Assembly: GCA_964016985.1 (NCBI GenBank)
Contig: OZ024835.1
Span: 65,370,828 to 65,434,827 of the forward strand
Reading direction: 5' to 3'
DNA length: 64,000 nt
Source: Anodontia alba
Lineage: Eukaryota > Mollusca > Bivalvia > Lucinida > Lucinidae
Part shown: positions 29,838-40,972 of the stretch, piece by piece
How the letters are laid out: the number at the start of each line of letters is the position of its first letter
Position numbering within the stretch: the first letter of the stretch is position 1
Position numbers and translations under genes: made by a program
Notes under the pieces: generated by a model
Told to the model about the DNA's origin: nothing
Database searches by the model: none
What the model saw: only the letters and a program-made list of their open reading frames with translations

Positions 29838-32250
29838 AGGGTTTACTTCACATGCGCCCTAGCTTGTATCAGTTCCTCTATCGAGTGAAGGGTTTTACTG
29901 CACATGCGCCCTAGCTTGTATCAGGTCCTCTCCTGAGTGAAGGATTAACTGCACATGAGCCCTAGCTTGTATCAGTTCCTCTCACGAATGAAAGGTTTAT
30001 TGCACATGAACCCTAGCTTGTATCAGTTCCTCTCACGAGTGGTGGTTTTACTGCACATGCGCCTTAGCTTGTATCAGTTCCTTTCACGAGTGAAGGTTTT
30101 ACTGCACACGAGACCTAGCTTGTATCAGTTCCTCTCACGTGTGAAGGTTTTACTGTACATGGGCCCTAGCTTGGGTCAGTTCCTCTCACAAGTGAAAGGT
30201 TTACTGCACGTGAGCCCTAGCTTGTATCAGTTCCTCTCCTGAGTGAAGGGTTTACTTACTGCACATGAGCCCTAGCTTGTATCAGTTCCTCTCATGTGTG
30301 AAGGGTTTACTGCACATGAGCCCTAGCTTGCATCAGTTTCTCTCACGAGTGAAGGGTTTACTGCACATGAGCCCTAGCTTATATCAGTTCCTCTCACGAC
30401 AGAAGGGTTTACTGTACATGAGCCTAGCTTGTATCAGTTCCTCTCACGATTGAAGGGTTTACTTACACGAGCCCTAGCTTGTATCAGTTCCTCTTACGAG
30501 TGAAGGATTTACTGCATAAGAACCCTAGCTTGTATCAGTATATCTCACGATTGAAGGTTTTACTGCACATGTGTCCTAGCTTGTAACAGTTCCTCTCACG
30601 AGCGAATGGCTTACTGCACATGAGCCCTAGCTTGTATCAGTTCCTCTCATGTGTGAAGGGTTTACTGCACATAGGTCTAAGCTTGTATCATTTCCTCTCA
30701 CGAGTGAAGGGTTTACTGCACATGAGCCCTAGCTTGTATCAGTTCCTCTCACGAGTGAAGGGTTTACTGCACATGAGCCCTAGCTTGTATCAGTTCCTCT
30801 TACGAGTGAAGTGTTTACTGCACATGAGCCCTAGCTTGTATCAGTTCCTCTCACGAGTAAAGGGTTTACTGCACATGAGCCCTAGCTTGTATCGGTTCCT
30901 CTTACGTATGAAGGGTTTACTGCACATGAGCCCTAGCTTGTATCAGTTCCTCTCACGAGTGAAGGTTTTGATGCACAAGAGCCCTAGCTCTTATATGTTC
31001 CTCCCACGAGTAACGTGTTTACAGCACAGGAGCCCTAGCTTGTATCTGTTCCTCGCACGAGTGAAGGTTTTACTGCACATGAGCCCTAGCTTGTTTCAGT
31101 TCCTCTCATGAGTGAAGGTTTTACCGTACATGAGCCCTAGCTTGTATCAGTTCATCTCACGAGCGAATGGTTTACTGCACATTAGCCAAGGCTTGTATCA
31201 GTTCCTCTCACGAGTGAAAGTTTCACTGAACATGAGCCCAGGCTTGTATCAGTTCCTCTCACGAGTGACTGCACATGAGCCCAGGCTTGTATCAGTTCCT
31301 CTCACGAGTGAAGATTTTATTGAACATGAGCCCAGGCTTGTATCAGTTCCTCTCACGAGTGAAGATATTACTGCACATGAGCCCAGGCTTGTATCAGTTC
31401 CTCTCATGAGTGAAGATTTTATTGAACATGAGCCCAGGCTTGTATCAGTTCCTCTCACGAGTGAAGATTTTACTGCACATGAGCCCAGGCTTGTATCAGT
31501 TCCTCTCACGAGTGAAGATTTTATTGAACATTAGCACAGGCTTGTATCAGTTCCTCTCACTAGTGAAGATTTTACTGCACATGAGCCCATTCTTGTATCA
31601 GTTCCTCTCACGAGTGAAGATTTTATTGAACATGAGCCCAGGCTTGTATCAGTTCCTCTCACGAGTGAAGATTTTACTGCACATGAGCCCAGGCTTGTAT
31701 CAGTTCCTCTCACGAGTGAAGATTTTATTGAACAAGAGCCCAGGCTTGTAGCAGTTCCTCTCACGAGTGAAGATATTACTGAACATGAGCCCAGGCTTGT
31801 ATCAGTTCCTCTCACGAGTGAAGATATTACTGAACATGAGCCCAGGCTTGTATCAGTTCCTCTCACGAGTGAAGTTATTACTGAACATGAGCCCAGGCTT
31901 GTATCAGTTCCTCTCACGAGTGAAGATATTACTGAACATGAGCCCAGGCTTGTATCAGTTCCTCTCACGAGTGAAGATTTTACTGAACATGAGCCCAGGC
32001 TTGTATCAGTTCCTCTCATGAGTGAAGATTTTACTGAACATGAGCCCTATCTTGTATCAGTTCCTCTCACGAATGAAGTGTTTACTGCACAAGAGCACTA
32101 CCTTGTATCAGTTCCTCTCAAGAGTGAAATGTTTTACTGCACATGCGCTCTGGCTTGTATCAATTCCTCTGACGAGTGAAGGTTTTACTGCACATGAGCC
32201 CTAGCTTGTTTCAGTTCCTCTCACGAGTGAAAGTTTTACTGAACACGCGC
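29838..32250 (+). repeat. 51-bp minisatellite, ~47 copies
   Basis: The unit runs GAGTGAAGGGTTTACTGCAC, ATGAGCCCTAGCTTGTATCA, GTTCCTCTCAC (51 bases). Because 51 is a multiple of three, long frames appear on both strands (17-residue repeats such as MSPSLYQFLSRVKGLLH), broken wherever a unit has an indel. Codon composition gives no sign of selection that I can see, and both strands are equally open, so I read it as non-coding. Two domains exist: CCCTAGCTTG units at the edges and CCCAGGCTTG units at about 31190-32040. Confidence 0.95.
31297..31750 (+). repeat. 102-bp higher-order repeat within the minisatellite
   Basis: Two unit types alternate here: one with GATTTTATTGAACATGAG and one with GATTTTACTGCACATGAG (first one GATATTACTGCAC), for about nine units. 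After about 31750 the order changes to runs of a third type (GATATTACTGAAC). This indicates amplification of a two-unit block followed by a single-unit block. Confidence 0.8.
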
Positions 32251-32934
32251 CCTAGCTTGCGCTTCGTGCAGTCTGGTCACTGTATTCGCTCTTCGTTCTA
32301 TGGACTCCGCACACGCCTGTAGCTTATTAATGCGAACAAAGAATAATGATAAGATTTCTATTTCTTTGCATATCGTAGTTGTGTTTTGATGAGCGACAGC
32401 CGTGTAATGTCAACACGTAAATACAGTTCATGAATTATTTATACAAGTATTAGCTTTTTCAAAAAGCTAGCGGTTCGTTTAGCTTCAGCAGTTGCACTTA
32501 CGTTTATGTTGCACGTGATGGCATATGTATCAATATTCATTGAACTAACCTAGATGAGTCCAGTTATTTTCCGAGTTTCCGTTCACTCCTAACTGTCAAA
32601 TTTACCTCTGACGTGTACACAAAAAATAATAGGTGCCACGGACTGGTTTCTTCACAGTTACTATTATCCTGTGATTTTTTTTTTTTTTTTTTTTTTCAAC
32701 ATTTTGACTAAAGCAAATCACCAGATAGTGGAGTCGTGGAATAGTATAAGCTGATTCGACAATGGAATGCTTTAATTTTGATGCCAGTAAAGAGACTTAT
32801 AAAAATCTGTGAAAATATCAATAACTAGAGGCCCACTGGCCACAATAAATAATCACTGAATAAACGACTGAAGAACTATAAACGTCCAATTCAGCATCTT
32901 AGACTTTCAGTTGCCTTGGCAAAAACGTATACAC
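32251..32934. other. No recognisable gene; poly-T at 32677-32697
   Basis: Unique AT-rich sequence plus a short poly-T tract. Confidence 0.45.
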
Positions 32935-33213
32935 CATAACGAAACCACGCCTATTCAAATATATTGTAAATTTCACCATCAAAAACTAAAAGTTTTCAGA
33001 TAAAAAATTCTAATATTTTTCATATTTCTGCTCAAAACATAGATTGTAGGTACTCATTAGAACCGCCTCGACGAGGCGGTTCTAACGAGTACCCACAATT
33101 TATGTTTTTGAGCATAAATAAGAAAAATAATGTATACCCCTGTAAACCCCAGTTTTACTATATAAAAGTGGGGTTTAAGGGGGTCAAAATTATATAGGCA
33201 TGTTTTCGTGATG
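32935..33213 (-). mobile_element. PalA MITE, copy 9
   Basis: CATAACGAAACCACGCC to TTTTCGTGATG with a complete core carrying two substitutions. Confidence 0.88.
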
Positions 33214-33588
33214 TGGTTGATGACTATTGAACTAACATTTCTAAAACGTTTCTTTCAAAGTACTTGCAATGACTTGTATTGTCTGTATTGATTTTTTACG
33301 GCCTATTGACACATTTTCGTCCATGACTATCTTGCATAATGAACATATATGTTGTACCGCTAGAGAAATGAACACACTGCCAAATAATGTTTTAGTATTT
33401 CAAAACGCGTGACTCCAGGGTAAATGATTTAATTGGCAGTGCTAACCATGGAAGACGAGAATTGCTGAGGCTGATACTACATATGTAGATCAAACTGTGG
33501 TTGGTGTACATAACGAGAACAGTGATGGTATCTGGTCTGTCTGTACCCGTGAAAGTGCACGTCAAAGTCTTATGCACATTTCGACGAT

Positions 33589-33819
33589 TGAGCGCAAGAC
33601 TATGGTAACTCAAACATATTTTTGAAACCCTTGTTTAGGGGCAACTTGGACTCTTTGTAAACAATGCAAATTTAGGTGCCATTGCTCATACGAGCAATGG
33701 CACCTAAATTTTCATTGTTTACAGAAAGAAATGTTGTAATCTTCATAACGCCTTCATGGTGAGGAGATTAGGTTTTGGGGAAAACAACCATCTGACTTAC
33801 GCCAGTCTTGCGCTCAACC
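33589..33819. mobile_element. Q element (inverted ends and central palindrome)
   Basis: Ends TGAGCGCAAGACTATGG and CCAGTCTTGCGCTCAA are inverted. The centre (about 33655-33730) pairs TGTAAACAATGCAAATTTAG, GTGCCATTGCTC with GAGCAATGGCAC, CTAAATTTTCATTGTTTACA. Only one copy is in the window. Confidence 0.6.
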
Positions 33820-34430
33820 CTCGATTTGAAGTATGACCTTTTGCACATAATTAGAACCCGTCTGAATGTCTCATTAAAATGATGTTTTTAAGTATAAATT
33901 AGCTATAATAAAAAGTATGAAGTTTCGTACTTGCGGAAGATTAAGTTCATTTAAGGGCGAAATAAGCTGCTTCTTTAACAATAATTGTAATCTCCTGTTA
34001 CAAATCGTGCTGCGTGCTTTGCACGCTTTCCAGTTCTTCCTGTCTACACCTTCGGGTCCAAAACCTAACTGCCTTACTTAAGGACTGGACGCACCAATCC
34101 TTTATAAGCTCATTCTTTAACGTCTTGCTGAAGCATAATTTCATTTGAGTGTGTAATCGGTATGGAAGCGAATGACCTCGTTAATTGTATACCCGAAAGA
34201 GGCCATATTTCGATGATAAAGCATTCTATTATATTCTATTTGCTATAAAATGCACGACTACTATGTCAACAGTCTTAGTAGTTACTTCCGCTTAAGCTGG
34301 GTTCGGAATAATTCCCGTATTTGATACGTGATCAGGATTACTCCTATATATGCGGTACGCCAGGGCGTCCCGCAACGAGTTTAAGGCCCCTACCCAACTC
34401 CAACGATAATCATGGATTTGACTATTCTCC
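33820..34430. other. No recognisable feature
   Basis: Unique sequence; no stem, frame or repeat supported. Confidence 0.45.
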
Positions 34431-34439
34431 AATATAAAT

Positions 34440-34750
34440 GAAGGTACACGTCTACCCATGAATCGCCATAATTACGAAGCACAACTTCCCTGAGGCGCCA
34501 AACGGAAGAGAGACGAAAAACAAATAATAACAAAACAAACGTCAAATATGAACCTACTGACGCACGAACAAAGAAGGACTACAACAGAGGAACCACATTG
34601 GAACGGTCAGTATAAAGACTACAAGAGGCGGGGATGGGAGCGGCTTAAACCAGTTTTACCCGGGAGAAACCTCACCCTTAACTCTGCTGCATCTACAAAT
34701 TACAAACATACGTTCGGCCTGTATAGGGGTCCTCTACCTCATCTGTGACA
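34440..34750 (+). other. Possible decayed repeat, shared in part with 23775-23850
   Basis: CGAAGCACAACTTCCCTGAG and GGCGCCAAACGGAAGAGAG resemble TGAAGCACAGCCCTCCCGAG and GGCACCAAAAGAAGGAGAG upstream of PalA copy 7. Here it also lies just upstream of a PalA chimera. A 66-codon frame across it has no recognised domain. Confidence 0.35.
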
Positions 34751-34762
34751 CACCACAGTGAA

Positions 34763-35149
34763 TCAGATAAAATTCTGACATGTTTCATATTCCTGCTCAA
34801 AACATAGATTGTGTGGGTACTCAATAGAACCGCCTCGGCGATGCGGTTCTAACGAGTACCCACAATCTATGTTTTTTAGCAAAATAAGGAAAATAATGTA
34901 TACCCCTGTAAACCCCAGTTTTACTATATAAAAGTGGGGTTTAAAGGGGTATACATTTTTTTTTTATTTTGGTTCAAAAACACAGATAGTGGATACTTGC
35001 TAGAACTGCCTCGGCGATGCGGTTCTAACGAGTTTCCACCATCCATTTTTTGAGCAGAAATATGAAAAATATCTGAGATTTTATCTGAAAATTTTCAGTT
35101 TTTGTTGGCGAAATTTTCAATATATTTGAAAAGGCGTGTTTTCATATTG
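34763..35149. mobile_element. PalA chimera, copy 10 (two cores in tandem)
   Basis: A first core (about 34796-34880) lies in reverse context with the GGGGTTTA arm following. This runs directly into AGGGGTATACATTTT and a second core (about 34975-35060) in forward context, which ends AAGGCGTGTTTTCATATTG. The order suggests recombination between inverted copies through the shared GGGGTTTAAAGGGG arm. Confidence 0.7.
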
Positions 35150-35330
35150 GTGATTGTGAGATTCTCTGAGTATCTTCATTCATTATTTTGCTTTGTGTTA
35201 ATTTTACATGATACAAAACTCTTATCCGGAAAACACAAACTCTCTATCAAACCAGAGATTAGCTGGAGGACGATCCGGATTCGCTGCCCACACATGCTCA
35301 AAGCCTTTTCTCTTAGCTACGTCCACATGA

Positions 35331-35563
35331 ACCGTAACGTCAGAAAACGTCCCTTTTGACGTGTGCGCCCAGCGAAGATTCAGATTAGCCTGCGCACTCA
35401 CGGTCTGATCAGAATCTTCACTGGGCGCATTTTGAATAGTCAAGGATGCAGAGTTTCATCATGCGAACAAGGAAGACTCTGATCAGACTGCGTAGATGTG
35501 CAGGCTAATTTGAGTCTTCATTGGGCGCGCATGTCATAAAGTACGTTTCCGAACGTTACGGCT
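35331..35563 (+). mobile_element. F-family double-hairpin element, copy (best)
   Basis: Inverted ends ACCGTAACGTCAGAAAACGT and GTTTCCGAACGTTACGGC. Two stems follow one another: GCGCCCAGCGAAGATTCAGA..TCAGAATCTTCACTGGGCGC, and AGACTCTGATCAGACTGCG..GCAGGCTAATTTGAGTCTTC. The left side of stem one and right side of stem two are also complementary, so two alternative folds exist. Confidence 0.7.
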
Positions 35564-35639
35564 CTTATATATTAACTGCCAATCCAATCTATGAAGAAAT
35601 TAAATGGTCAAGCTGAGTGACAAGTGCCCTAATAAGTGG

Positions 35640-35850
35640 GCCGCTCCATGCGAAAATGTGTTATCGGGCATAAGCGGACAGCGAAGGCCAAGATCAGCCT
35701 GCGCATCCGCGCAGTCTGATCAGGGCCTGCACTATCCGCTAACAGGATCATTGGATACTACAGAATGTACCAAAGGAGAGCAAATGGCCGGAGTGAAACT
35801 TAGCGCATGCGCAGGATGATATGAATATGAGCATTTTGCGCATTTTCGAA
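35640..35850 (+). mobile_element. F'-type hairpin element
   Basis: GCGGACAGCGAAGGCCAAGA, CAGCCTGCGCATCCGCGCAG and GGGCCTGCACTATCCGC form one long stem; downstream ATCATTGGATAC..CCAAAGGAGAGCAAATGG recurs near 60810. Confidence 0.6.
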
Positions 35851-35990
35851 GGCTTTTTTTCGCTTGACTCGACCAAAGTAATTACCCTTAAGTTCGAACA
35901 GCACGACCTATCGGTTAATTGTATAGCAACTAGAATAGTAAGGAATTTAATTAAAGTAGCCATTGCGCTCCCATGAAGACATAATAGTAG

Positions 35991-36516
35991 CATCACGAAA
36001 ACACGCCTATATATTTTGACCCCCTTAAACCCACATTTTTATATAGTAAAACTGGGGCTTACAAGTGTATACATTAGTTTTCTTATTTTGCTAAAAAAAA
36101 CACAGATTGCGGGTACCCGCTAGAACCGCCTCGCCGAGGCGGTTCTAACGAGTACCCACAATCTATGTTTTGAGCAGAAATATGAAAAATATCAGAATTT
36201 TTTATCTGAAAATTTTCCTCTTTTTTGGGGTAAAATTTTTAGAACGAAAAAAAGGAGAATTTTCAGATAAAAAATTTTGATATTTGGGGCTTGTGAACAG
36301 ATCAGATCATCTGCGCATCTGATGCAGTCTGACCAGGATCTTTGTGTTCTGCTTCATACATATCCATGTATCGGGATTTAGAAGAAAAAAAAAACATGTC
36401 GCCCCATCCGAATTCTTAATCAGAGCACCCTCCCCACTAGATAAGTGGCAGCTTATTCACATTCTGAGCTATATTCGTGCCACATGCGAAAATTATATAG
36501 GCATGTTTTCGTGATG
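35991..36516 (+). mobile_element. PalA composite, copy 11
   Basis: Left end and core are normal (35991-36180). After GGGGTAAAATTTTTAG the right end is missing; foreign sequence (36240-36488) with an F-like GATCATCTGCGCATCTGATG block follows. It closes with an inverted left end, ATAGGCATGTTTTCGTGATG. Confidence 0.7.
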
Positions 36517-36864
36517 AAGTAACTGTAATTTTATCATGTTCCAACCGTTCAGAAGTGCTCGTGCAGCAAATAAAAGTTGCCCCGTGTATCAGTCTGCGCA
36601 TCATTCACAAGACTTGCCATGTGCGAACAAAGCAGGTCCGAACCAGCCTAAACCCCTGCATTTGATAGTTGGTAAATAGCAAAGGTAAATTTGTACATCA
36701 CCCTTGAGTAAATGACAAGGTACAAATATAACATATCCCGTGTCAATTTAAAAGGAGCCGAAAGATACATGAGGCAACTTTTATTTGCTGCACGAGCACT
36801 TCTGAACGGTTGGAACATGATATAATTACAGTTACTTCATCACGAAAACATGCCTATATAATTT
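36489..36864. repeat. ~100-bp inverted duplication spanning a PalA junction
   Basis: 36489-36589 (left-end PalA sequence plus AAGTAACTGTAATTTTATCA.., GAAGTGCTCGTGCAGCAAAT) is repeated inverted at 36765-36864 with very few changes. The arms include both the PalA terminus and 70 bases of flank, so the duplication occurred after PalA had inserted. Confidence 0.8.
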
Positions 36865-37086
36865 TGACCCCTTTAAACCCCACTTTTATATAGTAAAACT
36901 GGGGTTTACAGGGGTATACATTATTTTTCTTATTTCTGCTCAAAACATAGATTGTGGGTACTCGTTAGATCTATGTTTTGAGCTGAAATAAGAAAAATAT
37001 CAAAAAATTTTATCTGAAAATTTTCATTTTTTGGTGGTAAAATTATTTATGCCGCTTTGACAATATTTTTGCATGTTTTCGTAATG
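36838..37086 (+). mobile_element. PalA MITE, copy 12 (core collapsed)
   Basis: Ends CATCACG and CGTAATG. The core reads GTGGGTACTCGTTAG then directly ATCTATGTTTTGAGC: the GAACCGCCTC apex and most of one arm are gone. Confidence 0.88.
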
Positions 37087-37394
37087 TAATGTCAGTGTGT
37101 GACAGAAGGTTTTGTAAAGTATATTGATTCGCCACAGCAACTATTTTTTTTTAGTTTTGGACTTATGCAATGCAATGCATACAAAGTATTTATCAAGCAG
37201 AAAGCATTTTTTGTCTTTTCTTTCGTACCAAGGGAGCATTCCAGCGCTATAAAGCTGTAGAGCGCTCTAGTGAAGCTTGAACGCACAGTCCAGAATCGCT
37301 GCCAGAAGATTCAAAAATGTGTGTGAGATGTGACATTCAAATGAAACATCCTTGACTGATTTGTTATGGAGCTAACCTCTCCTTGCTAAAAATC

Positions 37395-37422
37395 ATCATC
37401 ATCAATCATCATCATCACCATT

Positions 37423-37478
<56 letters not shown>

Positions 37479-37545
37479 TTTCTTCATCATTCTCATAATC
37501 ACCCTCATCATTATCATCACCATCATCATCATCATCATCATCAGT
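37395..37545. repeat. (CAT)n microsatellite
   Basis: Imperfect CAT/TCA tract giving poly-His and poly-Asp frames on opposite strands; an artefact. Confidence 0.95.
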
Positions 37546-37617
37546 GTCATTACAGCCATTTAAAGAAAAGTAAGTAACACTGTGTATATACCTGTACACA
37601 TACCATAATTACGCATA

Positions 37618-37940
37618 CAGTTGACTCTCGTTATCTCGTCCTCGCTTATCTCGAATAACCGCTTATCTCGACGTAAAAATCTTGTCCCTGCTTAAATAAG
37701 AGAATCTAACAACAGGTAAAAATATTGCGGAAAAGAGGAGAAATTGCAATTTCTCCTCTTTTTCACAATATTTCCAATATATCTCTAACTTCAAGAGTCC
37801 AATTACATATATATTTGTTAAATGTGGTTGTTTGAATTATTTTTTTCTTCTTCAATTCTGCAAATCTGATATGTCGAGGTACGGATATCTCGAAGTATTT
37901 CAGAGAGTCCCTTGGAATTCGAGATAACGAGAGTCGATTG
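37618..37940 (-). mobile_element. Tig MITE, copy 2
   Basis: TA on each side. CAGTTGACTCTCGTTATCTC and GATAACGAGAGTCGATTG ends. The centre (about 37716-37770) pairs AATATTGCGGAAAAGAGGAG, AAATTGC with GCAATTTCTCC, TCTTTTTCACAATATTT. Confidence 0.85.
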
Positions 37941-37944
37941 TATA

Positions 37945-38399
37945 TTATCAGTCTCACTAGATTACACAGTATTACCCACTTACCGTCTTACACCAATCAC
38001 TCTCCTACTCACCATCCTCATCACTTTGATCATCACCATAAGTCACGCCTCTATGATCAATATTATACTGTTCAGACATCATTAGAGACTGAAGCAAAAC
38101 CTTTATCCACACAGCTGAGTCAGGGGTATGACTGTTTTGTTGAATCTTTCCTTTAGGTCTACTGCTCGTGTGAGTGAGGAGTGACGGTTCTGGCAAGATT
38201 GCGCTGTCAGGACCTTCACTATTTGAATATGCAGTTTGCTATAATTTTCCTTGGCATATTGGTATAAAACAGTCCATATAATATTAATCTGCTAAATATT
38301 TAGACTTACACCTGCTCTAACCAAAATAAGTTTCTCACTAAATGTCATCAGCATCATCATAAAGTACATGTATATTGAACATCTATATGATTTTAGACT
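37945..38399. other. No recognisable feature
   Basis: Unique sequence; weak possibility that its last bases belong to the LINE interrupted downstream. Confidence 0.35.
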
Positions 38400-38678
38400 C
38401 ATTATGAAAACACGCCTATTCAAATATACTGAAAATTTTACCACCAAAAAATGAAAATTTTCAGATAAAAAAAATCTGATATTTTTCATATTTCTGCTCA
38501 AAACATAGATTGTAGGTACTCGTTAGAACCGCCTCGTTGAGGCGGTTCTAACGAGTACCCACAATCTATGTTTTGAGCAGAAATAAGAAAAATAATGTAC
38601 ACCCCTGTAAACCCCAGTTTTACCATATAAAAGTGGGGTTTAATGGGGTCAAAATTATATAGGCATGTTTTCGTGATG
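38400..38678 (-). mobile_element. PalA MITE, copy 13
   Basis: CATTATGAAAACACGCC to TTTTCGTGATG, complete core. LINE coding sequence begins within about ten bases of its downstream edge. Confidence 0.88.
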
Positions 38679-38683
38679 TCTAC

Positions 38684-39771
38684 ACTTTTGAACAAATGAA
38701 AGACATGTATGGTGTTCCAAGAAATGTTTTTTTAATATAATATAGTTTCCAACATACAATCGAATTGGAGGAAAGTTCTAAAAGAAGAAATCTGGATCAC
38801 ACACGTCAGAAAGAAAATAAAGTATTACAAATTATAAACCAACCAAAAAGTTCTATGAATGAGCATTTATATAACATATTACTTAAATCTCAATGTATGC
38901 AAATTGTTAAATCAGAAGGAAAATGGATAGCTGATTTTCTTGACCAAGAATTTAATTGGTCACAGCTATATACAATGGCTTTCAATCATACTCTGGATGA
39001 TAAGTTATGAGCTTACCAATATAAATATCTTCTGAGAATACCCCCAAATAATAAATTCCTTTTTTACGTGTAAAATAGCACCCTCCGTCCTTTGTGATTT
39101 TTGCTCAATGCATGTGGAAACAAACGCTCACTTATTCTGGGAGTGTTGGTACGTACTAGACTTATGGTCAAAAATTCAGAATATTTTACTAACAAGTGCC
39201 TTTGAAATTCAGCTCAATTATTTTAAAGTAAGTTTCGGTGCTTTACCTTATGTGCATTACGAAAACAAGCCTATTCAAATATACTGAAAATTTTACCATC
39301 AAAAAATGAAAAAAAAAATCAGATAAAGATTCTTATATTTTTCAAATTTCTGCTCAAAACATAGATTGTGGATACTCGTTAGAACCGCCTCGCTGAGGCG
39401 GTTTTAACAAGTACACACAATCTATGTTTTTGAGCAGAAATAAAGAAAAATAATGCATACCCCTGTCAACCCCAGTTTTACTATATAAAAGTGGGGTTTA
39501 AGGGGGTCAAAATTATATAGGCGTGTTTACGTGATGGAACATCAAGAATACAGTAATAAACTTTGCGATTCTTTTAGCTAAGTATAATATATTTTCATCC
39601 AAATACAAACAACGGACTCCTGATATAAAAGGGTTTCTATTAATGTTAAAAAGGACTAGCGACTATGAAAAACATATAGCTTTATATAAAGATAAATTGT
39701 ACTTCATGATCGATAATTCTCAAATGCTTAGATGCTTAGAATTCCATCACATAATGCTGTACTTACTGTGA
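38684..39771 (+). pseudogene. L1/Tx1-like LINE ORF2 C-terminus, split by PalA
   Basis: In one frame: FEQMKDMYGVPRNVFL, stop, YSFQHTIELEESSKRRNL.., TGA at 39008-39010, AYQYKYLLRIPPNNKFLFYV, then a one-base frameshift near 39070 and CKIAPSVLCDFCSMHVETNA with HLFWEC, a zinc-binding C-x2-C..H..C pattern of the RT zinc-binding domain. PalA copy 14 interrupts after FGALPYV; after it the frame resumes NIKNTVINFAILLAKYNIFS and ends TGA at 39769-39771. The ILLAKY tail is typical of L1-type ORF2 C-termini. Two stops, one frameshift and one insertion make it dead. Confidence 0.8.
39255..39536 (-). mobile_element. PalA MITE, copy 14 (inside LINE frame)
   Basis: CATTACGAAAACA to TTACGTGATG, full core. 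The coding frame on both sides fixes the insertion point to within a base or two (TATGTG before, GAACATC after), with at most one duplicated base. Confidence 0.9.
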
Positions 39772-39967
39772 CAGGACACTGACATTTTTTTTTTAATTTC
39801 CAAATAAAAAAATGTACAGGTTGATGCCGTGGGTTCTTGCCATTACCTCTTTCTTACCTTTCTTTTTTTTTTTTTTTTTTTTTTTGTTCATGTATTTTTC
39901 TAAGCATTAAGCCTCCCACTCATTGTTACCCATGATGCACATTCAATGTTTTGCAATTACCTTTCTT
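39772..39967 (+). other. Probable LINE 3' UTR with poly-T
   Basis: Follows the LINE stop codon; poly-T at 39865-39887. The end of the LINE cannot be fixed. Confidence 0.35.
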
Positions 39968-40245
39968 CATTACGAAAACATACCTATTCAAATATACTGA
40001 AAATTTTACCGCAAAAAATGATAATTTTCAGATAAAAAATTCTAATATATTTACATATTTCTGTCAAAACATAGATTGTGGGTACTCGTTAGAACCGCCT
40101 CGCTGAGGCGGTTCTAACGAGTACCCACAATCTACGTTTTTGAGCAGAAATAAGAAAAATAATGTATACCCCTGTAAACCCCAGTTTTACTATATAAAGG
40201 TGGGGTTTAAGGGGGTCAAAATCATATAGGTATGTTTTCGTGATG
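39968..40245 (-). mobile_element. PalA MITE, copy 15
   Basis: CATTACGAAAACA to TTTTCGTGATG; core complete with one change in CTACGTTTTTGAGC. Confidence 0.9.
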
Positions 40246-40249
40246 TTGG

Positions 40250-40780
40250 TACCATCTTTAGACTATGTTTTTTTTTAAATTGGTAAATGCTAAATTAATC
40301 TATTTGTTCTAAAAGATACCTGATGTTTAGTAAAAGACGCTAGCACTTTTTCGGTGGAGAATTGGTCAAACGGTTATAAAAAGTAGCCTCTTAACTATGG
40401 AAGATTATTGTTAACCATTTTTTTATCAAGTATAAATTGTCAGATCGTTGTGTTATGGCAACGGGTATTGTTGAGAATAAATATGAGAGGAAAGAAAAGA
40501 ACGTTTCCCATGAAATTTTGAGTCGAAGCGAGTTTCGTCTGAGCCTCCCGAATCTCCTTTGCCATTTCACATAATTAATAACCTAAAGTGCTTCGAGGGA
40601 GCTCGAAATGAAGAGAAAAAAGGAAATGTCTGGACATATTGGTAATCTTAGATTTCCAAATGCCTGACACAAGCATCCTCATTTGGTCTGAAACGATTTC
40701 CTTGTACCTTAGTATTAGATGTATTGGTAACAAGATGCTGTTATCAAGGGGAATGCATCCACTTTCAGACTGGCGGCGAC
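40250..40780. other. No recognisable feature
   Basis: Unique sequence with no motif that I can name. Confidence 0.45.
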
Positions 40781-40972
40781 TCTGTCTAAATTGTATTGCC
40801 TCCCTTGTGAAAAGGAGTCCGCTTTAAGGGAAAACCATTCTTTTCCTATAGAGAAACTGTGGCCCCTTTTCAGAAGAGGTCTGGTGTACAGGGAACCAAA
40901 CAGGAAGTCAAAGCATTTGTCTCCCTGTAAAAATATGGCGGAGATTTCACAAAGTGTGTCGAGTTTCCTGAA
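40780..40972 (+). mobile_element. D-family element, degraded copy 6
   Basis: TTCTTTTCCTATAGAGAAAC is a worn stem; CAGGAAGTCAAAGC and GTGTGTCGAGTTTCCTG match the D right arm and end. Confidence 0.45.

Noticed and set aside
30620..31111. 163-codon frame with MSPSLYQFLSR repeats as a repeat protein gene
   Set aside because: The period of the minisatellite is 51 bases, which keeps all frames open on both strands; there is no start, stop or splice context and indels break the frame elsewhere in the array.
29838..32250. CRISPR array
   Set aside because: The whole unit repeats with no unique spacers, and the sequence is eukaryotic in character; this is a minisatellite.
37383..37599. Poly-His and poly-Asp frames
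   Set aside because: They are translations of the (CAT)n microsatellite on the two strands.
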